NCBI GenBank assembly: GCA_947856675.1
Contig: CANUCM010000004.1
Coordinates: forward strand, 1 to 18,464
Direction: 5' to 3'
Length of the DNA stretch: 18,464 nucleotides
From: an uncultured Clostridia bacterium
GTDB lineage: Bacteria; Bacillota; Clostridia; Oscillospirales; Butyricicoccaceae
Numbering within the stretch: position 1 is the stretch's first letter; every line of letters begins with the position of its first letter. This document shows, one piece after another, positions 8,034 through 15,380 of this stretch. The notes beneath the pieces were generated by a model, which saw only the letters and a list, made by a program, of their open reading frames with translations, was not told the DNA's origin and made no database searches. Made by a program: the position numbers and the translations under genes.

Positions 8034-8049
8034 TAAAGGGTTCCCTTTA
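8034..8049. repeat. 16-base palindrome at the predicted upp transcription start
   Basis: TAAAGGG (8034-8040) and CCCTTTA (8043-8049) are perfect inverted repeats separated by TT. The element lies directly downstream of the upp -10 box and covers the predicted +1. It may be an operator for a dimeric repressor. The two-base loop makes an RNA hairpin less likely. No known regulator can be named from the sequence. Confidence 0.6.
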
Positions 8050-8051
8050 GG

Positions 8052-8080
8052 ATTTTAGCCTGAAACGCGCAATTCGTCAA
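8052..8080 (-). promoter_or_regulatory. upp promoter
   Basis: On the minus strand TTGACG (8080-8075) and TAAAAT (8057-8052) are separated by exactly 17 bases, a good housekeeping-sigma promoter. The predicted start is near 8045, inside the palindrome at 8034-8049. Confidence 0.8.
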
Positions 8081-8101
8081 CAGAGGAAAAATAAATTTTT
8101 C

Positions 8102-8130
8102 TTGTCACCTGCGCTGTGGGACGGTATAAT
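8102..8130 (+). promoter_or_regulatory. uracil permease promoter
   Basis: TTGTCA (8102-8107) and a perfect TATAAT (8125-8130) have a 17-base spacer. The predicted start near 8137 leaves a leader of only about 33 bases. That is too short for a pyr-type attenuator, so control is more likely at initiation. Confidence 0.85.
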
Positions 8131-8169
8131 GCTAGAGGACAACCAAACTAAAAAAAGAGAGGGATTATC

Positions 8170-9549
8170 ATGGACGGTCAGACAAAGCCCATACGCGACG
8201 CGCGGACGCTGGGCGTGCCCCGCATGCTGCTTTTGGGACTGCAGCATATGTTTGCCATGTTTGGCGCCACCATACTGGTGCCCATACTGGTTAACAATTA
8301 TTTTGAAGGCGAAGGCTTGTCGGTGCAGGTAACGCTGATTTGCGCCGGATTGGGCACGCTGTTTTTCCATGTGTGCTCCAAAATGAAAGTGCCTGCGTTT
8401 CTGGGCTCTTCCTTCGCATTCTTGGGCGGATTTGAAACGGTTTCCAAGCTGGACAGCGGGATCTTTGCCGGCATGAGCATGGGGGAAAAGCTGCCGTATG
8501 CCTGCGGCGGCATTGTGGTGGCCGGCGCGCTGTATCTGGTTCTGGCACTGGTTATCAAAGCGCTCGGCGTGCGCAAAGTCATGCGTTTTCTGCCCCCGGT
8601 TGTGACGGGTCCCATTATCATCTGCATTGGCCTGAGCCTTGCGCCCACAGCGGTGAGCAACGCTTCGCAGAACTGGCTGCTCGCTTTGGTTGCGCTGGTT
8701 ACCATTATTATTTTCAATATCTGGGGCAAGGGAATGCTCAAAATCATCCCCATTCTGATGGGCGTTGTGGTGTCCTATGCCGCGGCTCTGCTGTTTCACG
8801 CCCTGGGCATGGCCAACGCCGACGGAAGCGCCATTTTGAACTTTGCGGCCGTCAGCCAGGCGAGCTGGGTCGGGATTCCGCCGTTTGAGCTGTGCAAGTT
8901 TGATCTCACGGCGGTTCTGGTTATGGCGCCCATTGCTCTGGCCACGATGATGGAGCATATCGGCGATATGTCGGCCATCTCGGCGACGGTGGGGGAAAAC
9001 TTTATTGAAGACCCCGGCCTGCACCGCACGCTGATGGGCGACGGTATTGCGACGTCTCTGGCTGCCCTGGTCGGCGGCCCGGCCAATACGACGTATGGTG
9101 AAAACACCGGCGTGCTGGAGCTGAGCCGGGTTCATGATCCCCGCGTCATCCGCATTGCGGCGGTGTATGCCATTATCCTCAGCTGCGTGCCCAAAATTGC
9201 CGAAGTGATTGCATCGATGCCTTCTGCCATTATCGGCGGTGTCAGCTTCATGCTGTACGGTATGATTTCGGCGATTGGCGTGCGCAATGTGGTGGAAAAC
9301 CACGTCGATTTCACAAAGTCCCGCAATCTGATTATTGCGGCGGTCATCATGGTCAGCGCCCTGGGCTTCAGCGGCGGCCTGACGTTTGTCGTGGGCGGCA
9401 CGTCGGTTACGCTGACCGGGCTTGCGATTGCGGCCATTGCGGGCATTGTGCTCAATGCCGTGCTGCCCGGCAATGACTATGTGTTCGGCGCCGATCACAC
9501 GGCGGACGCAAACCAGGGCGTGGACATGCGCCCGACCTTCAAAGGCTGA
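8170..9549 (+). CDS. uraA: NCS2-family uracil (uracil/xanthine) permease
   Basis: Membrane nucleobase:cation symporter of the NCS2 family, 459 residues with many hydrophobic segments; family members have 14 helices. The UraA-type substrate site is visible: E262 in ATMMEHIGD and E311 in ANTTYGENTGV correspond to the two glutamates that contact uracil. The N-terminal GLQHMFAMFGATILVPIL and the PAFLGSSFAF loop are also typical. Its position back to back with upp supports uracil as substrate rather than xanthine or urate; upp makes the imported base into UMP. GAGAGGGA before ATG 8170 is the ribosome site. A strong promoter and a perfect terminator make it a single-gene transcript. The strand opposite this gene holds a 493-codon open frame that looks like a composition artefact. 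Confidence 0.93.
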   Translation: MDGQTKPIRDARTLGVPRMLLLGLQHMFAMFGATILVPILVNNYFEGEGLSVQVTLICAGLGTLFFHVCSKMKVPAFLGSSFAFLGGFETVSKLDSGIFAGMSMGEKLPYACGGIVVAGALYLVLALVIKALGVRKVMRFLPPVVTGPIIICIGLSLAPTAVSNASQNWLLALVALVTIIIFNIWGKGMLKIIPILMGVVVSYAAALLFHALGMANADGSAILNFAAVSQASWVGIPPFELCKFDLTAVLVMAPIALATMMEHIGDMSAISATVGENFIEDPGLHRTLMGDGIATSLAALVGGPANTTYGENTGVLELSRVHDPRVIRIAAVYAIILSCVPKIAEVIASMPSAIIGGVSFMLYGMISAIGVRNVVENHVDFTKSRNLIIAAVIMVSALGFSGGLTFVVGGTSVTLTGLAIAAIAGIVLNAVLPGNDYVFGADHTADANQGVDMRPTFKG

Positions 9550-9556
9550 TACAGAC

Positions 9557-9595
9557 ATAAAAAACCGGCTCTTTCAAAAGAGCCGGTTTTTTTAT
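9557..9595. terminator. bidirectional terminator between uraA and the nucleotidase gene
   Basis: A perfect 13-base stem, AAAACCGGCTCTT (9561-9573) with its complement at 9578-9590, encloses the loop TCAA. T runs follow on both strands. It lies between two convergent stop codons at 9549 and 9606. Confidence 0.93.
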
Positions 9596-9605
9596 GCCCG
9601 GAAAA

Positions 9606-11546
9606 TCAGGAAAGAGTGTGCCCGGCGGCTTTTGCGGCCTTGCGCTTTTTGCGGCGCCGTACAAAAATGGCAATAATCGTCACGGCGGCGACAAACAGCA
9701 CGGCAAGCCCCAGGGCGGCCAGGGTGACCCAGTTGGGGTTTTTGAGCAGGTCATAGGGGCTTAGGCTGGAAAAGACCACTTTGCGGCCCTCGGGCTGTTC
9801 GTAGCGGTCGGGAATGGTGCCCAGGGACTGCAGGTAAGAGGCCAGGGCGTACCACTCCTTGACCTCGGCACCGCCGGAAGTGTAGATGATGCAGTCTTCA
9901 AAGTCAGAAACCGGCGTGCCGTCGGCATGGCGCGGGGTTACGGTCAGAATGCCGAAGGACTTGGAGTTGACCGTGCCCAGCATCTGGCCGGAGTACAGGC
10001 CGGTCACCACGCGGTACAGCCGGTCGTCCTCGATTTCCGCGCGCGAGCCGTCGGGCAGGACTTGCCAGGCTTCGGTGACTTTGTTGAAGATCATGCGCCG
10101 CGTGTTGTACTCCCAGTGCATGCCGGAGCCGTAGAGCTGGGCGGCCGGCATGAGCGGGGTGACGGAGGCGTCCACTTCGAAGGCATCGCGCAGCTCGCTG
10201 CCGGTGATATAGACGGAAATCAGCGGGTAACCGGGGGTTCCGTCGGCGCCGGAACCGAGGGAGCTGACGTTGAAAGCATCGGAAACGGTCACAGGGCCCT
10301 GGGCGAACGAGCCGCGGATGACGCCGGCGGCCACAACGGCAAAGTCCACCGGGATATACTGCTCGCCCTCAGCCTCCTGCACGGCATAGACGTAGCTGTC
10401 GGCGATGAGATTGCCCAGCGAATCCTCCTGCTGCACGGCGCCGAGCTGCCCGATGGGCGTAAAGCTGAAGGGGCTTTGGGCCAGAACCTGATCAAAGGAC
10501 ATGTCATAGGCGGAGAGATAGCGGCTCTGCACCGTCTGCTTATAGCCTTCCGTCAGGCGGAGCATGGCGGGGTCTTCTTCGACGGTTTCGTCCACGGGGA
10601 TGAGCTCATAATCCGAAACGGCGGCAGCGCCGGTCTCCGGGTCGCGGACAATGGTCAGCTTGCCGAGGTTTTGGGTGTATTCGCCGGCCGATACGATGAT
10701 GGTATCGTTTTCGATGATGGGCTGCGCCAGGGTGGAATGTGTGTGGCCCGAAATGATGACGTCGATGCCGCTGACCTCCTGGGCGAGCAGCTGATCTTCA
10801 GAGCGGTCGGGGTCGGGGTCGGTGCCGCAGTGGGAAAGGCAGATGATGAAGTCAGCGTCGGCCGTCTCGCGGATTTCGTCCACGACGCGCTGTGCGGCGT
10901 CGGCAATGGGCTCAAAAGCCATGCCGGACATGGGGGAGCATTCATCGGCGTCCTGGCCCAGAAGGCCGAAGACGGCAATGCGCAGCCCCTGCCGCTCCAC
11001 AACGGTGTAGTCGCTGACGCCGCATTGCTCAAAGGCTTCCAGCACTGCCTGGGAATCGGCAAGGGTTTGCTGTGAGGGTACGCCGTCGGGGGCGTTGTCT
11101 TCCGTAATGGGCCGGTAGTTGGCCTGCACGATGGCCGGCAGCGTGTCGCCGCTCTCCGCGGCGGCGCTCAGCATGTCGGCCAGTCCCTGTGCGCGGTAAT
11201 CGTACTCATGGTTGCCGAAGGTCACAACGTCGTAGCCCATGGCGCCCAGCATGCGAAGCTCGGCAGCGTCGGTGGCAAAAATGGTCTGAAACAGAGTGCC
11301 CATGGAAAAATCCCCGCCATCGAGCGTGATGACAGGACCGTCGGCGTCGGCGCGCTGCTGCTGCAAAAGGGTGTACAGCCGGGTATATCCGCCGGACTCC
11401 CCGCCGTCTTCGGCGGGCGTGGGCAGAAAGTGCGAATGGGTGTCATGCGTAAAGAGAATGGTGAGCTCTTCGCCGCCGGCCGCCCGGGCGGAAACGGGAA
11501 GGGCAATCAGGCACAACAGAGCAAGGGCAATGAGAAGGCGTTTCAT
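9606..11546 (-). CDS. exported, membrane-anchored 5'-nucleotidase / 2',3'-cyclic phosphodiesterase-family protein
   Basis: A surface metallophosphoesterase of the UshA/YfkN family, 646 residues from ATG 11546. Residues 1-23 are a signal peptide ending near AARAAGG-like small residues (VSARAAGG). The metallophosphatase domain (about 28-300) has D35 and H37 in THDTHSHF, D79 in LDGGDFSMG, N112/H113 in FGNHEYDY, H239 in LSHCG and H268/H270 in SGHTHS. The 5'-nucleotidase C-terminal domain spans about 355-560. A membrane helix (about 605-629) and a basic tail form a C-terminal anchor; there is no LPXTG motif. In the substrate domain the usual NGG of NGGxIR reads AAG (VVAAGVIRGSF), so nucleotide specificity is uncertain. 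An ATG nine bases upstream sits only one base from the GGGAGG site; ATG 11546 has 10-base spacing and an ATGA overlap with the acetyltransferase stop, so I choose it. Confidence 0.87.
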   Translation of the reverse strand: MKRLLIALALLCLIALPVSARAAGGEELTILFTHDTHSHFLPTPAEDGGESGGYTRLYTLLQQQRADADGPVITLDGGDFSMGTLFQTIFATDAAELRMLGAMGYDVVTFGNHEYDYRAQGLADMLSAAAESGDTLPAIVQANYRPITEDNAPDGVPSQQTLADSQAVLEAFEQCGVSDYTVVERQGLRIAVFGLLGQDADECSPMSGMAFEPIADAAQRVVDEIRETADADFIICLSHCGTDPDPDRSEDQLLAQEVSGIDVIISGHTHSTLAQPIIENDTIIVSAGEYTQNLGKLTIVRDPETGAAAVSDYELIPVDETVEEDPAMLRLTEGYKQTVQSRYLSAYDMSFDQVLAQSPFSFTPIGQLGAVQQEDSLGNLIADSYVYAVQEAEGEQYIPVDFAVVAAGVIRGSFAQGPVTVSDAFNVSSLGSGADGTPGYPLISVYITGSELRDAFEVDASVTPLMPAAQLYGSGMHWEYNTRRMIFNKVTEAWQVLPDGSRAEIEDDRLYRVVTGLYSGQMLGTVNSKSFGILTVTPRHADGTPVSDFEDCIIYTSGGAEVKEWYALASYLQSLGTIPDRYEQPEGRKVVFSSLSPYDLLKNPNWVTLAALGLAVLFVAAVTIIAIFVRRRKKRKAAKAAGHTLS

Positions 11547-12070
11547 TTTTCCCATTCCTCCCGGCGGATGGAATAAACGTAGTGGGGCATATGCACACCG
11601 TAGTAAAACTTGTTTTCCACGCCGCGGCGCGACATGCCGCAGCGTTCGGCGACTTTCTGCGAAGGCAGGTTGCTGTCGCGGATGATGGAGAAGACCTCAT
11701 CAACCCCCAGCGTATTAAAAGCGTAGTCGCGGCAGGCGGCTGCGGCTTCCGTCGCGTAGCCGTGGTGCCAAAACGCGCGTTCAAACAAATAACCCACTTC
11801 ATGGACGGTGCGATCGCCCCAGGGCTGAAAGGTAATGCCGCACTGGCCTATCCATGCGCCGGTTTCGCGAAGCGTCACGGCCCACAGGCCAAACCCGTCC
11901 ACACGGTACCGGGTCAGCATTTTGTCAAGCCACTGCAGGCATTCTTCGTCAGAAAAAGCGTGTTCATAGGCGGTCATGGCGATGGGGTCCTGCAGTGTGC
12001 GCTTAAGCGCCGGCAGGTCCTGCGCGGTCATGGGGCGCAGAAGAAGGCGTGGGGTTTCGGTGATGATCAT
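11543..12070 (-). CDS. GNAT-family N-acetyltransferase (RimJ/RimL-like)
   Basis: A 175-residue acetyl-CoA-dependent N-acetyltransferase of the RimJ/RimL subgroup. The opening TETPRLLLRPMTAQDLPAL is the typical first strand and helix. The acetyl-CoA pyrophosphate loop is in YLFERAFWHHGYATEAAAA (about residues 93-111). The C-terminal strand and helix include NLPSQKVAERCGM, where the family has the N-x-x-S-x-x-V-x-E-K/R-x-G-F/M pattern. The substrate could be a protein N-terminus, an amino acid, an aminoglycoside-like compound or another amine. AGGAG (complement of 12077-12081) lies six bases before ATG 12070. Its stop overlaps the nucleotidase start by ATGA, implying coupled translation, though no functional link is evident. 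Confidence 0.85.
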   Translation of the reverse strand: MIITETPRLLLRPMTAQDLPALKRTLQDPIAMTAYEHAFSDEECLQWLDKMLTRYRVDGFGLWAVTLRETGAWIGQCGITFQPWGDRTVHEVGYLFERAFWHHGYATEAAAACRDYAFNTLGVDEVFSIIRDSNLPSQKVAERCGMSRRGVENKFYYGVHMPHYVYSIRREEWEK

Positions 12071-12138
12071 AAAAAGCTCCTTTTTGTCAGGCTGTCCGGG
12101 GCTTTGCCGGTTTCGGGCAGCGGAAAGCCGGGGTGGTT

Positions 12139-12804
12139 TCAGCGTGTTTTTTTCTGTTGTTCCGGAGACAGGACGGGCAGGTTCCAGCGCCGGTGCAGCG
12201 CAATGAGGCGAATGGCCACAATGATGGAGGCAGAGGCCAGCATGGCGGCGGCCCGGGGCAGAAACAGTTCAAAAAGCGGCAGGGAAAGGGCGCCGGCAAT
12301 GGCGGCTACGGCGTAAATGTCGCGGCGCAGAAGCTGGGGCGTACGCCCGGCCAGCACGTCGCGCAGCACGCCGCCGCCGACACCGGTGGTCACGCCGACA
12401 AAGGCGGCGAGAAACAGGCTGTCGTAGCCCAGGGAAAAGGCGGTGTTCATGCCGGTCACGGTGAAAACGCCCAGGCCGACCGCGTCAAAAATATGGATCC
12501 CGTGCATGACAATGCTTTTCTTTTTGCTGTAGCATGTGCGCAGGAAAAACGGGGAAAACAAAATGAGAAGCAGGGAGGAAACAAAGGCCACGGCAACATA
12601 CAGCGGATTGCGGAACATGACCGGCGGGGTGTTGCCCAAAATGAGGTCGCGGATCAGCCCGCCGCCCACGGCGGTGAAAATGGAGAGAACGGTAATCCCG
12701 AAAAAATCCAGCCGGCGTTCAATGGCAGTCAGGCCGCCGGACAGGGAAAACGCAATGGTGCCGATCAGTTCGGTGATAAGAATAATCCAGTCAGTCAGGC
12801 TCAC
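12139..12804 (-). CDS. TRIC-family (UPF0126, YicG/YadS-type) membrane channel protein
   Basis: A 221-residue integral membrane protein of the prokaryotic TRIC cation channel family. It consists of two homologous halves of three helices, each with the signature GGGxxRD: GGGLIRD at 47-53 and GGGVLRD at 143-149, each followed by a short L-x-G-N/R-TP segment. The family has seven helices; hydrophobic segments here fit. Bacterial homologues conduct monovalent cations, but some related proteins have been linked to amino-acid transport, so the cargo is open. GTG 12804 has AGGAGG seven bases upstream; the TTG further upstream at 12822 precedes that ribosome site and is rejected. It is probably first in a transcript with the acetyltransferase and nucleotidase genes, 68 bases ahead of the former. 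Confidence 0.88.
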   Translation of the reverse strand: MSLTDWIILITELIGTIAFSLSGGLTAIERRLDFFGITVLSIFTAVGGGLIRDLILGNTPPVMFRNPLYVAVAFVSSLLLILFSPFFLRTCYSKKKSIVMHGIHIFDAVGLGVFTVTGMNTAFSLGYDSLFLAAFVGVTTGVGGGVLRDVLAGRTPQLLRRDIYAVAAIAGALSLPLFELFLPRAAAMLASASIIVAIRLIALHRRWNLPVLSPEQQKKTR

Positions 12805-12811
12805 GGCTTGT

Positions 12812-12817
12812 CCTCCT
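12812..12817 (-). promoter_or_regulatory. ribosome binding site that sets the TRIC gene start
   Basis: The complement reads AGGAGG, seven bases before GTG 12804. It excludes the upstream TTG at 12822, which would put the ribosome site inside the coding sequence. Confidence 0.85.
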
Positions 12818-12833
12818 TCCAACCCAATTTTAT

Positions 12834-12839
12834 ATTATA
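12834..12839 (-). promoter_or_regulatory. -10 box of the TRIC/GNAT/nucleotidase transcript
   Basis: A perfect TATAAT on the minus strand lies about 30 bases ahead of GTG 12804. No good -35 sequence is found 16-18 bases upstream, because that region is the terminator hairpin of the preceding gene. The leader would be only about 23 bases. Confidence 0.6.
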
Positions 12840-12841
12840 GC

Positions 12842-12872
12842 AAAAAGCACTCGCCAAAGCGAGCGCTTTTTT
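12842..12872 (-). terminator. terminator at the end of the rnf / DUF4015-like operon
   Basis: On the minus strand GCGCTCGC pairs with GCGAGTGC (one G-U pair) around a TTTG loop, at 12866-12847. A residues precede it and five T residues follow. It lies just after the stop at 12874-12876. The T tract ends two bases before the -10 box of the next gene. Confidence 0.85.
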
Positions 12873-12873
12873 G

Positions 12874-13902
12874 TCAGGGAACCAGGATATAGTCGCATGT
12901 CTGCGAGGGCGGCTCGCTGCCCGAAAGCAAAAGGGCGGGGCGGCACGAAGTGCCCTCCAGGGCGTCCGACAAAGCGGAAAGGTCTGTGTCCTTGTCTGAA
13001 GTCTGGATATACAGGTGCGTGCAGTCGCGGGCGAGCAGGGAAACGTCCTGGCCGGCCTGCTCGTCGAGCAGCGACGCGGCGGCCGTGTCGGTGAGCACGA
13101 CCGAAAGGCCCAGGGAATCGGGGACTTTGTCCCGCAGGGCAGACAGAAGGTTGCTCAGGGCCTGTGTGCGTTCCACGGCCTGTTCGCCGTAGTCGATGAG
13201 CTGGGTCTTTCCGTGGGTAGGGAACTGGAAGTTGTAAAGAACCAGCTCTTCAAACCCGGCCTGCGCACAGGCGTTGGCCAGAAGGGCCAGCGTGTCGGCG
13301 GCGTTTTCGGAATAGGGATTTACCCAGCTGATATAGTCGTAATCCAGCCAGCGCGCGCCGCTGCCGGTTGTAACGGCGATCGACAGGTCCTCGCGCGGGG
13401 CGGTGTTGTCCCGCAGGGCTGAGGCCATGGCGACAGCCCGTCCGCCGCTTTGGGCAAAGCCGGATACCGCCTCCGTCAGCGCTTCGTCGAGAGCCGAAAC
13501 CCCGTCTTCACCGCGGATGTTGACGGCCAGAGCATTGGCGCTGCCTGTCAGGCTTTGCGATACGAGCTCCGGGGCGCCGGACACGGTCAGCCCGTACAGG
13601 GCCTCGGCCTGCGGCTCCGGCTCATCGGGATCCGTCGTGTCGGGGGACTGCCCGGAATCGGGGGGCTCGACAGGGTCTTCGATAATCAGCTCGGGCGGAT
13701 CATCGGGCTCTGCAGGGGGCTCGGGATCCTTTTCCGCGCGGCTGAAAGAAAAACGAAAGCCGTCGGCAGTAAATACGATCCATTCCTGCGCATACAAAAA
13801 GAGAAAAAGGGCAGAAAAGACCGCAAGCAGCAAAATTAAAATAAAAACTTTCCGTCTGCGCCGGCCGTAATAACCGGCTCCGCGATAGGGCTTGTAGGAC
13901 AT
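12874..13902 (-). CDS. membrane-anchored DUF4015-like (putative glycosyl hydrolase fold) protein behind rnfB
   Basis: A 342-residue protein of unknown function. Residues 1-18 are basic (GRRRRKVF), 19-37 form one membrane helix, 57-100 are a Pro/Asp/Glu-rich spacer, and 101-342 form an exported domain. Residues 190-228 (YISWVNPYSENAADTLALL, then AGFEELVLYNFQFP) resemble my memory of the DUF4015 putative glycosyl hydrolase pattern, WVNPYS...GFDEIQFDYIRFP. The aspartates of that pattern are missing here, so catalysis is doubtful and a binding role is possible. The preferred start is ATG 13902 with AAGGTG five bases upstream; TTG 13923 lacks a ribosome site. It begins 30 bases after rnfB with no terminator between, so it is probably co-transcribed with rnf. 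Family assignment is moderate; function is unknown. Confidence 0.7.
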   Translation of the reverse strand: MSYKPYRGAGYYGRRRRKVFILILLLAVFSALFLFLYAQEWIVFTADGFRFSFSRAEKDPEPPAEPDDPPELIIEDPVEPPDSGQSPDTTDPDEPEPQAEALYGLTVSGAPELVSQSLTGSANALAVNIRGEDGVSALDEALTEAVSGFAQSGGRAVAMASALRDNTAPREDLSIAVTTGSGARWLDYDYISWVNPYSENAADTLALLANACAQAGFEELVLYNFQFPTHGKTQLIDYGEQAVERTQALSNLLSALRDKVPDSLGLSVVLTDTAAASLLDEQAGQDVSLLARDCTHLYIQTSDKDTDLSALSDALEGTSCRPALLLSGSEPPSQTCDYILVP

Positions 13903-13932
13903 GGCTTCACCTTTCCAGAACAATGAGGCGGG

Positions 13933-14757
13933 TTATTGCGCCGGCTTTGATGCTGGCGCGCTTTCCCTTGCATTGACAATCAGCTTGCGGGGGCACGCGT
14001 TTGCGCAGGCGCCGCAATTGATGCACTTATCATAATCGATTGAGGCCAGATTATCCGTTACGGTAATGGCGCCGGTCGGGCAGGCTTTCTGGCACAGCAT
14101 GCAGCCGATGCAGCCGATGTTGCAGATACGGCGCAGTTCGGCGCCGCGCAGGTGGGAGGAGCAGCTGACAAACACATCCTGCTTGGCCGATACGATGGAA
14201 ATGAGGTGGCGCGGGCAGGCTGCGACACACTGGCCGCAGGCCACACATTTCTTTGCATCGACAACTGCGACGCCGTTTTCAATGTGCAGCGCGCCATAGC
14301 GGCAGGCCTGAACGCAGGAGCCGTAGCCGAGGCAGCCGTATGTGCAGTCCAAGGGGCCGCCGGCGACCTTGGAGGCGGCCATGCAGTCGGAAAGACCGGC
14401 ATATTCATACTTGCGGTGCGCGTTCAGCCCGCCGCGGCAGTTGACATGCGCGACCATTTTTGCAACGTCACCGGCTTCGACGCCCATAATGGCGGCGATT
14501 TTCTGCGCGACGGCGGCGCCGCCCACAGGGCAGGAAGAAACGGGAACCTTGCCTTCGACGATGGCGCTGGCCAGGTTGGAACAGCCGGCGTAGCCGCAGC
14601 CGCCGCAGTTGGCGCCGGGCAGTGTGTCGGTGATTTCGGCGATGCGGGGATCCTGATCCACGTGAAAGACCTTGGAGCTTACAGCAAGAAGCACGCCGAA
14701 AAACAGTCCCATGCCGCCCAGCACGGCAGCCGGGATAAGGACCGAGTCAATAGACAT
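13933..14757 (-). CDS. rnfB: Rnf complex subunit B, multi-cluster ferredoxin protein
   Basis: The subunit thought to receive electrons from reduced ferredoxin. It has 274 residues with one N-terminal membrane helix (about 5-27). A Fes-type four-cysteine motif follows at C51, C54, C59 and C76 (CGGCGYAGC). Four further cysteine groups suit [4Fe-4S] clusters: C138/C142/C148/C152, C171/C174/C177/C181, C216/C219/C222/C226 and C245/C248/C251/C255. That is about five clusters, as in clostridial long-form RnfB. The start is ATG 14757 with GAGGTG upstream. It is last of the six rnf genes, 32 bases after rnfA, and is followed by the DUF4015-like gene. The C-terminal tail (ARESAPASKPAQ) is unstructured. 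Confidence 0.95.
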   Translation of the reverse strand: MSIDSVLIPAAVLGGMGLFFGVLLAVSSKVFHVDQDPRIAEITDTLPGANCGGCGYAGCSNLASAIVEGKVPVSSCPVGGAAVAQKIAAIMGVEAGDVAKMVAHVNCRGGLNAHRKYEYAGLSDCMAASKVAGGPLDCTYGCLGYGSCVQACRYGALHIENGVAVVDAKKCVACGQCVAACPRHLISIVSAKQDVFVSCSSHLRGAELRRICNIGCIGCMLCQKACPTGAITVTDNLASIDYDKCINCGACANACPRKLIVNARESAPASKPAQ

Positions 14758-14789
14758 AAGATTTCACCTCAGAAAAAGGATAGGGCGGC

Positions 14790-15377
14790 TTAAAATATGC
14801 TCAGCCCCTGGAAGCCCATAAAGGCAATGGCGAGAAGGCCGCTGGTAATGAGGACAATGGGAAAGCCCTTAAAGCACTCGGGCTCGTCGGCAAACTCCAG
14901 ACGCTCGCGGATGGAGGCCAGAAGAATGATGGCCAGCGTAAAACCGACGGCGGCGGTAAAGCCGAAAAGAACCGAGCCGATGAAGTTATAGCCTTCCTGC
15001 ACGTTGAGCAGGGCGACGCCCAAAACGGCGCAGTTTGTGGTGATGAGCGGCAGATAAATGCCGAGAGCCTGGTACAGCGACGGCATCATTTTCATCAGAA
15101 CCATCTCGACAAACTGCACAAGGCTTGCAATGACCAGGATAAAGGCCACGGTCTGCATGTATTCGAGCGAGAGGGGGGCGAGGACGTATTCGTTGATAAG
15201 GTAGGTGGCAGCTGAGGCAACTGTCATGACAAAGATGACGGCCATACCCATTCCGACAGCGGTTTCGACCTTTTTGGAAACACCGAGGAAGGGGCAGATG
15301 CCTAAAAACCGGGAAAAAATAAAGTTGTTGATGAGAATGGCGCCCAGCGCCAGAGAGAAAAGTTCAGTTCCTGACAC
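14790..15377 (-). CDS. rnfA: Rnf complex subunit A, integral membrane
   Basis: One of two homologous six-helix membrane subunits of Rnf. It has 195 residues; family length is about 190-195. NNFIFSRFLGICPFLGVSKK carries C28, and PLITTNCAVLG carries C116. These match the cysteines that with RnfE hold the iron-sulfur cluster within the membrane in solved Rnf/Nqr structures. The start is GTG 15377, three bases after the rnfE stop, with AGGGGG upstream inside the end of rnfE. Together with RnfD and RnfE it forms the ion-translocating core; whether this enzyme moves Na+ or H+ cannot be decided from the sequence. Confidence 0.95.
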   Translation of the reverse strand: MSGTELFSLALGAILINNFIFSRFLGICPFLGVSKKVETAVGMGMAVIFVMTVASAATYLINEYVLAPLSLEYMQTVAFILVIASLVQFVEMVLMKMMPSLYQALGIYLPLITTNCAVLGVALLNVQEGYNFIGSVLFGFTAAVGFTLAIILLASIRERLEFADEPECFKGFPIVLITSGLLAIAFMGFQGLSIF

Positions 15378-15380
15378 GGC

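Noticed and set aside
8077..9558. 493-codon open frame on the minus strand opposite the uracil permease
   Set aside because: The translation is a His/Asn/Arg/Gln-rich low-complexity string, the expected shadow of a hydrophobic membrane protein. It also covers the uraA promoter and part of the upp promoter.
9927..11075. 382-codon open frame on the plus strand opposite the nucleotidase gene
   Set aside because: No protein-family motif, no ribosome site, and the opposite strand encodes a full metallophosphatase with signal peptide.
12071..12138. Possible hairpin between the TRIC and acetyltransferase genes (GGCTTT...AAAGCC around 12102-12130)
   Set aside because: The stem is imperfect and no T tract follows on the minus strand, so it is not a credible terminator. 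I see no other feature in this gap apart from the ribosome site.
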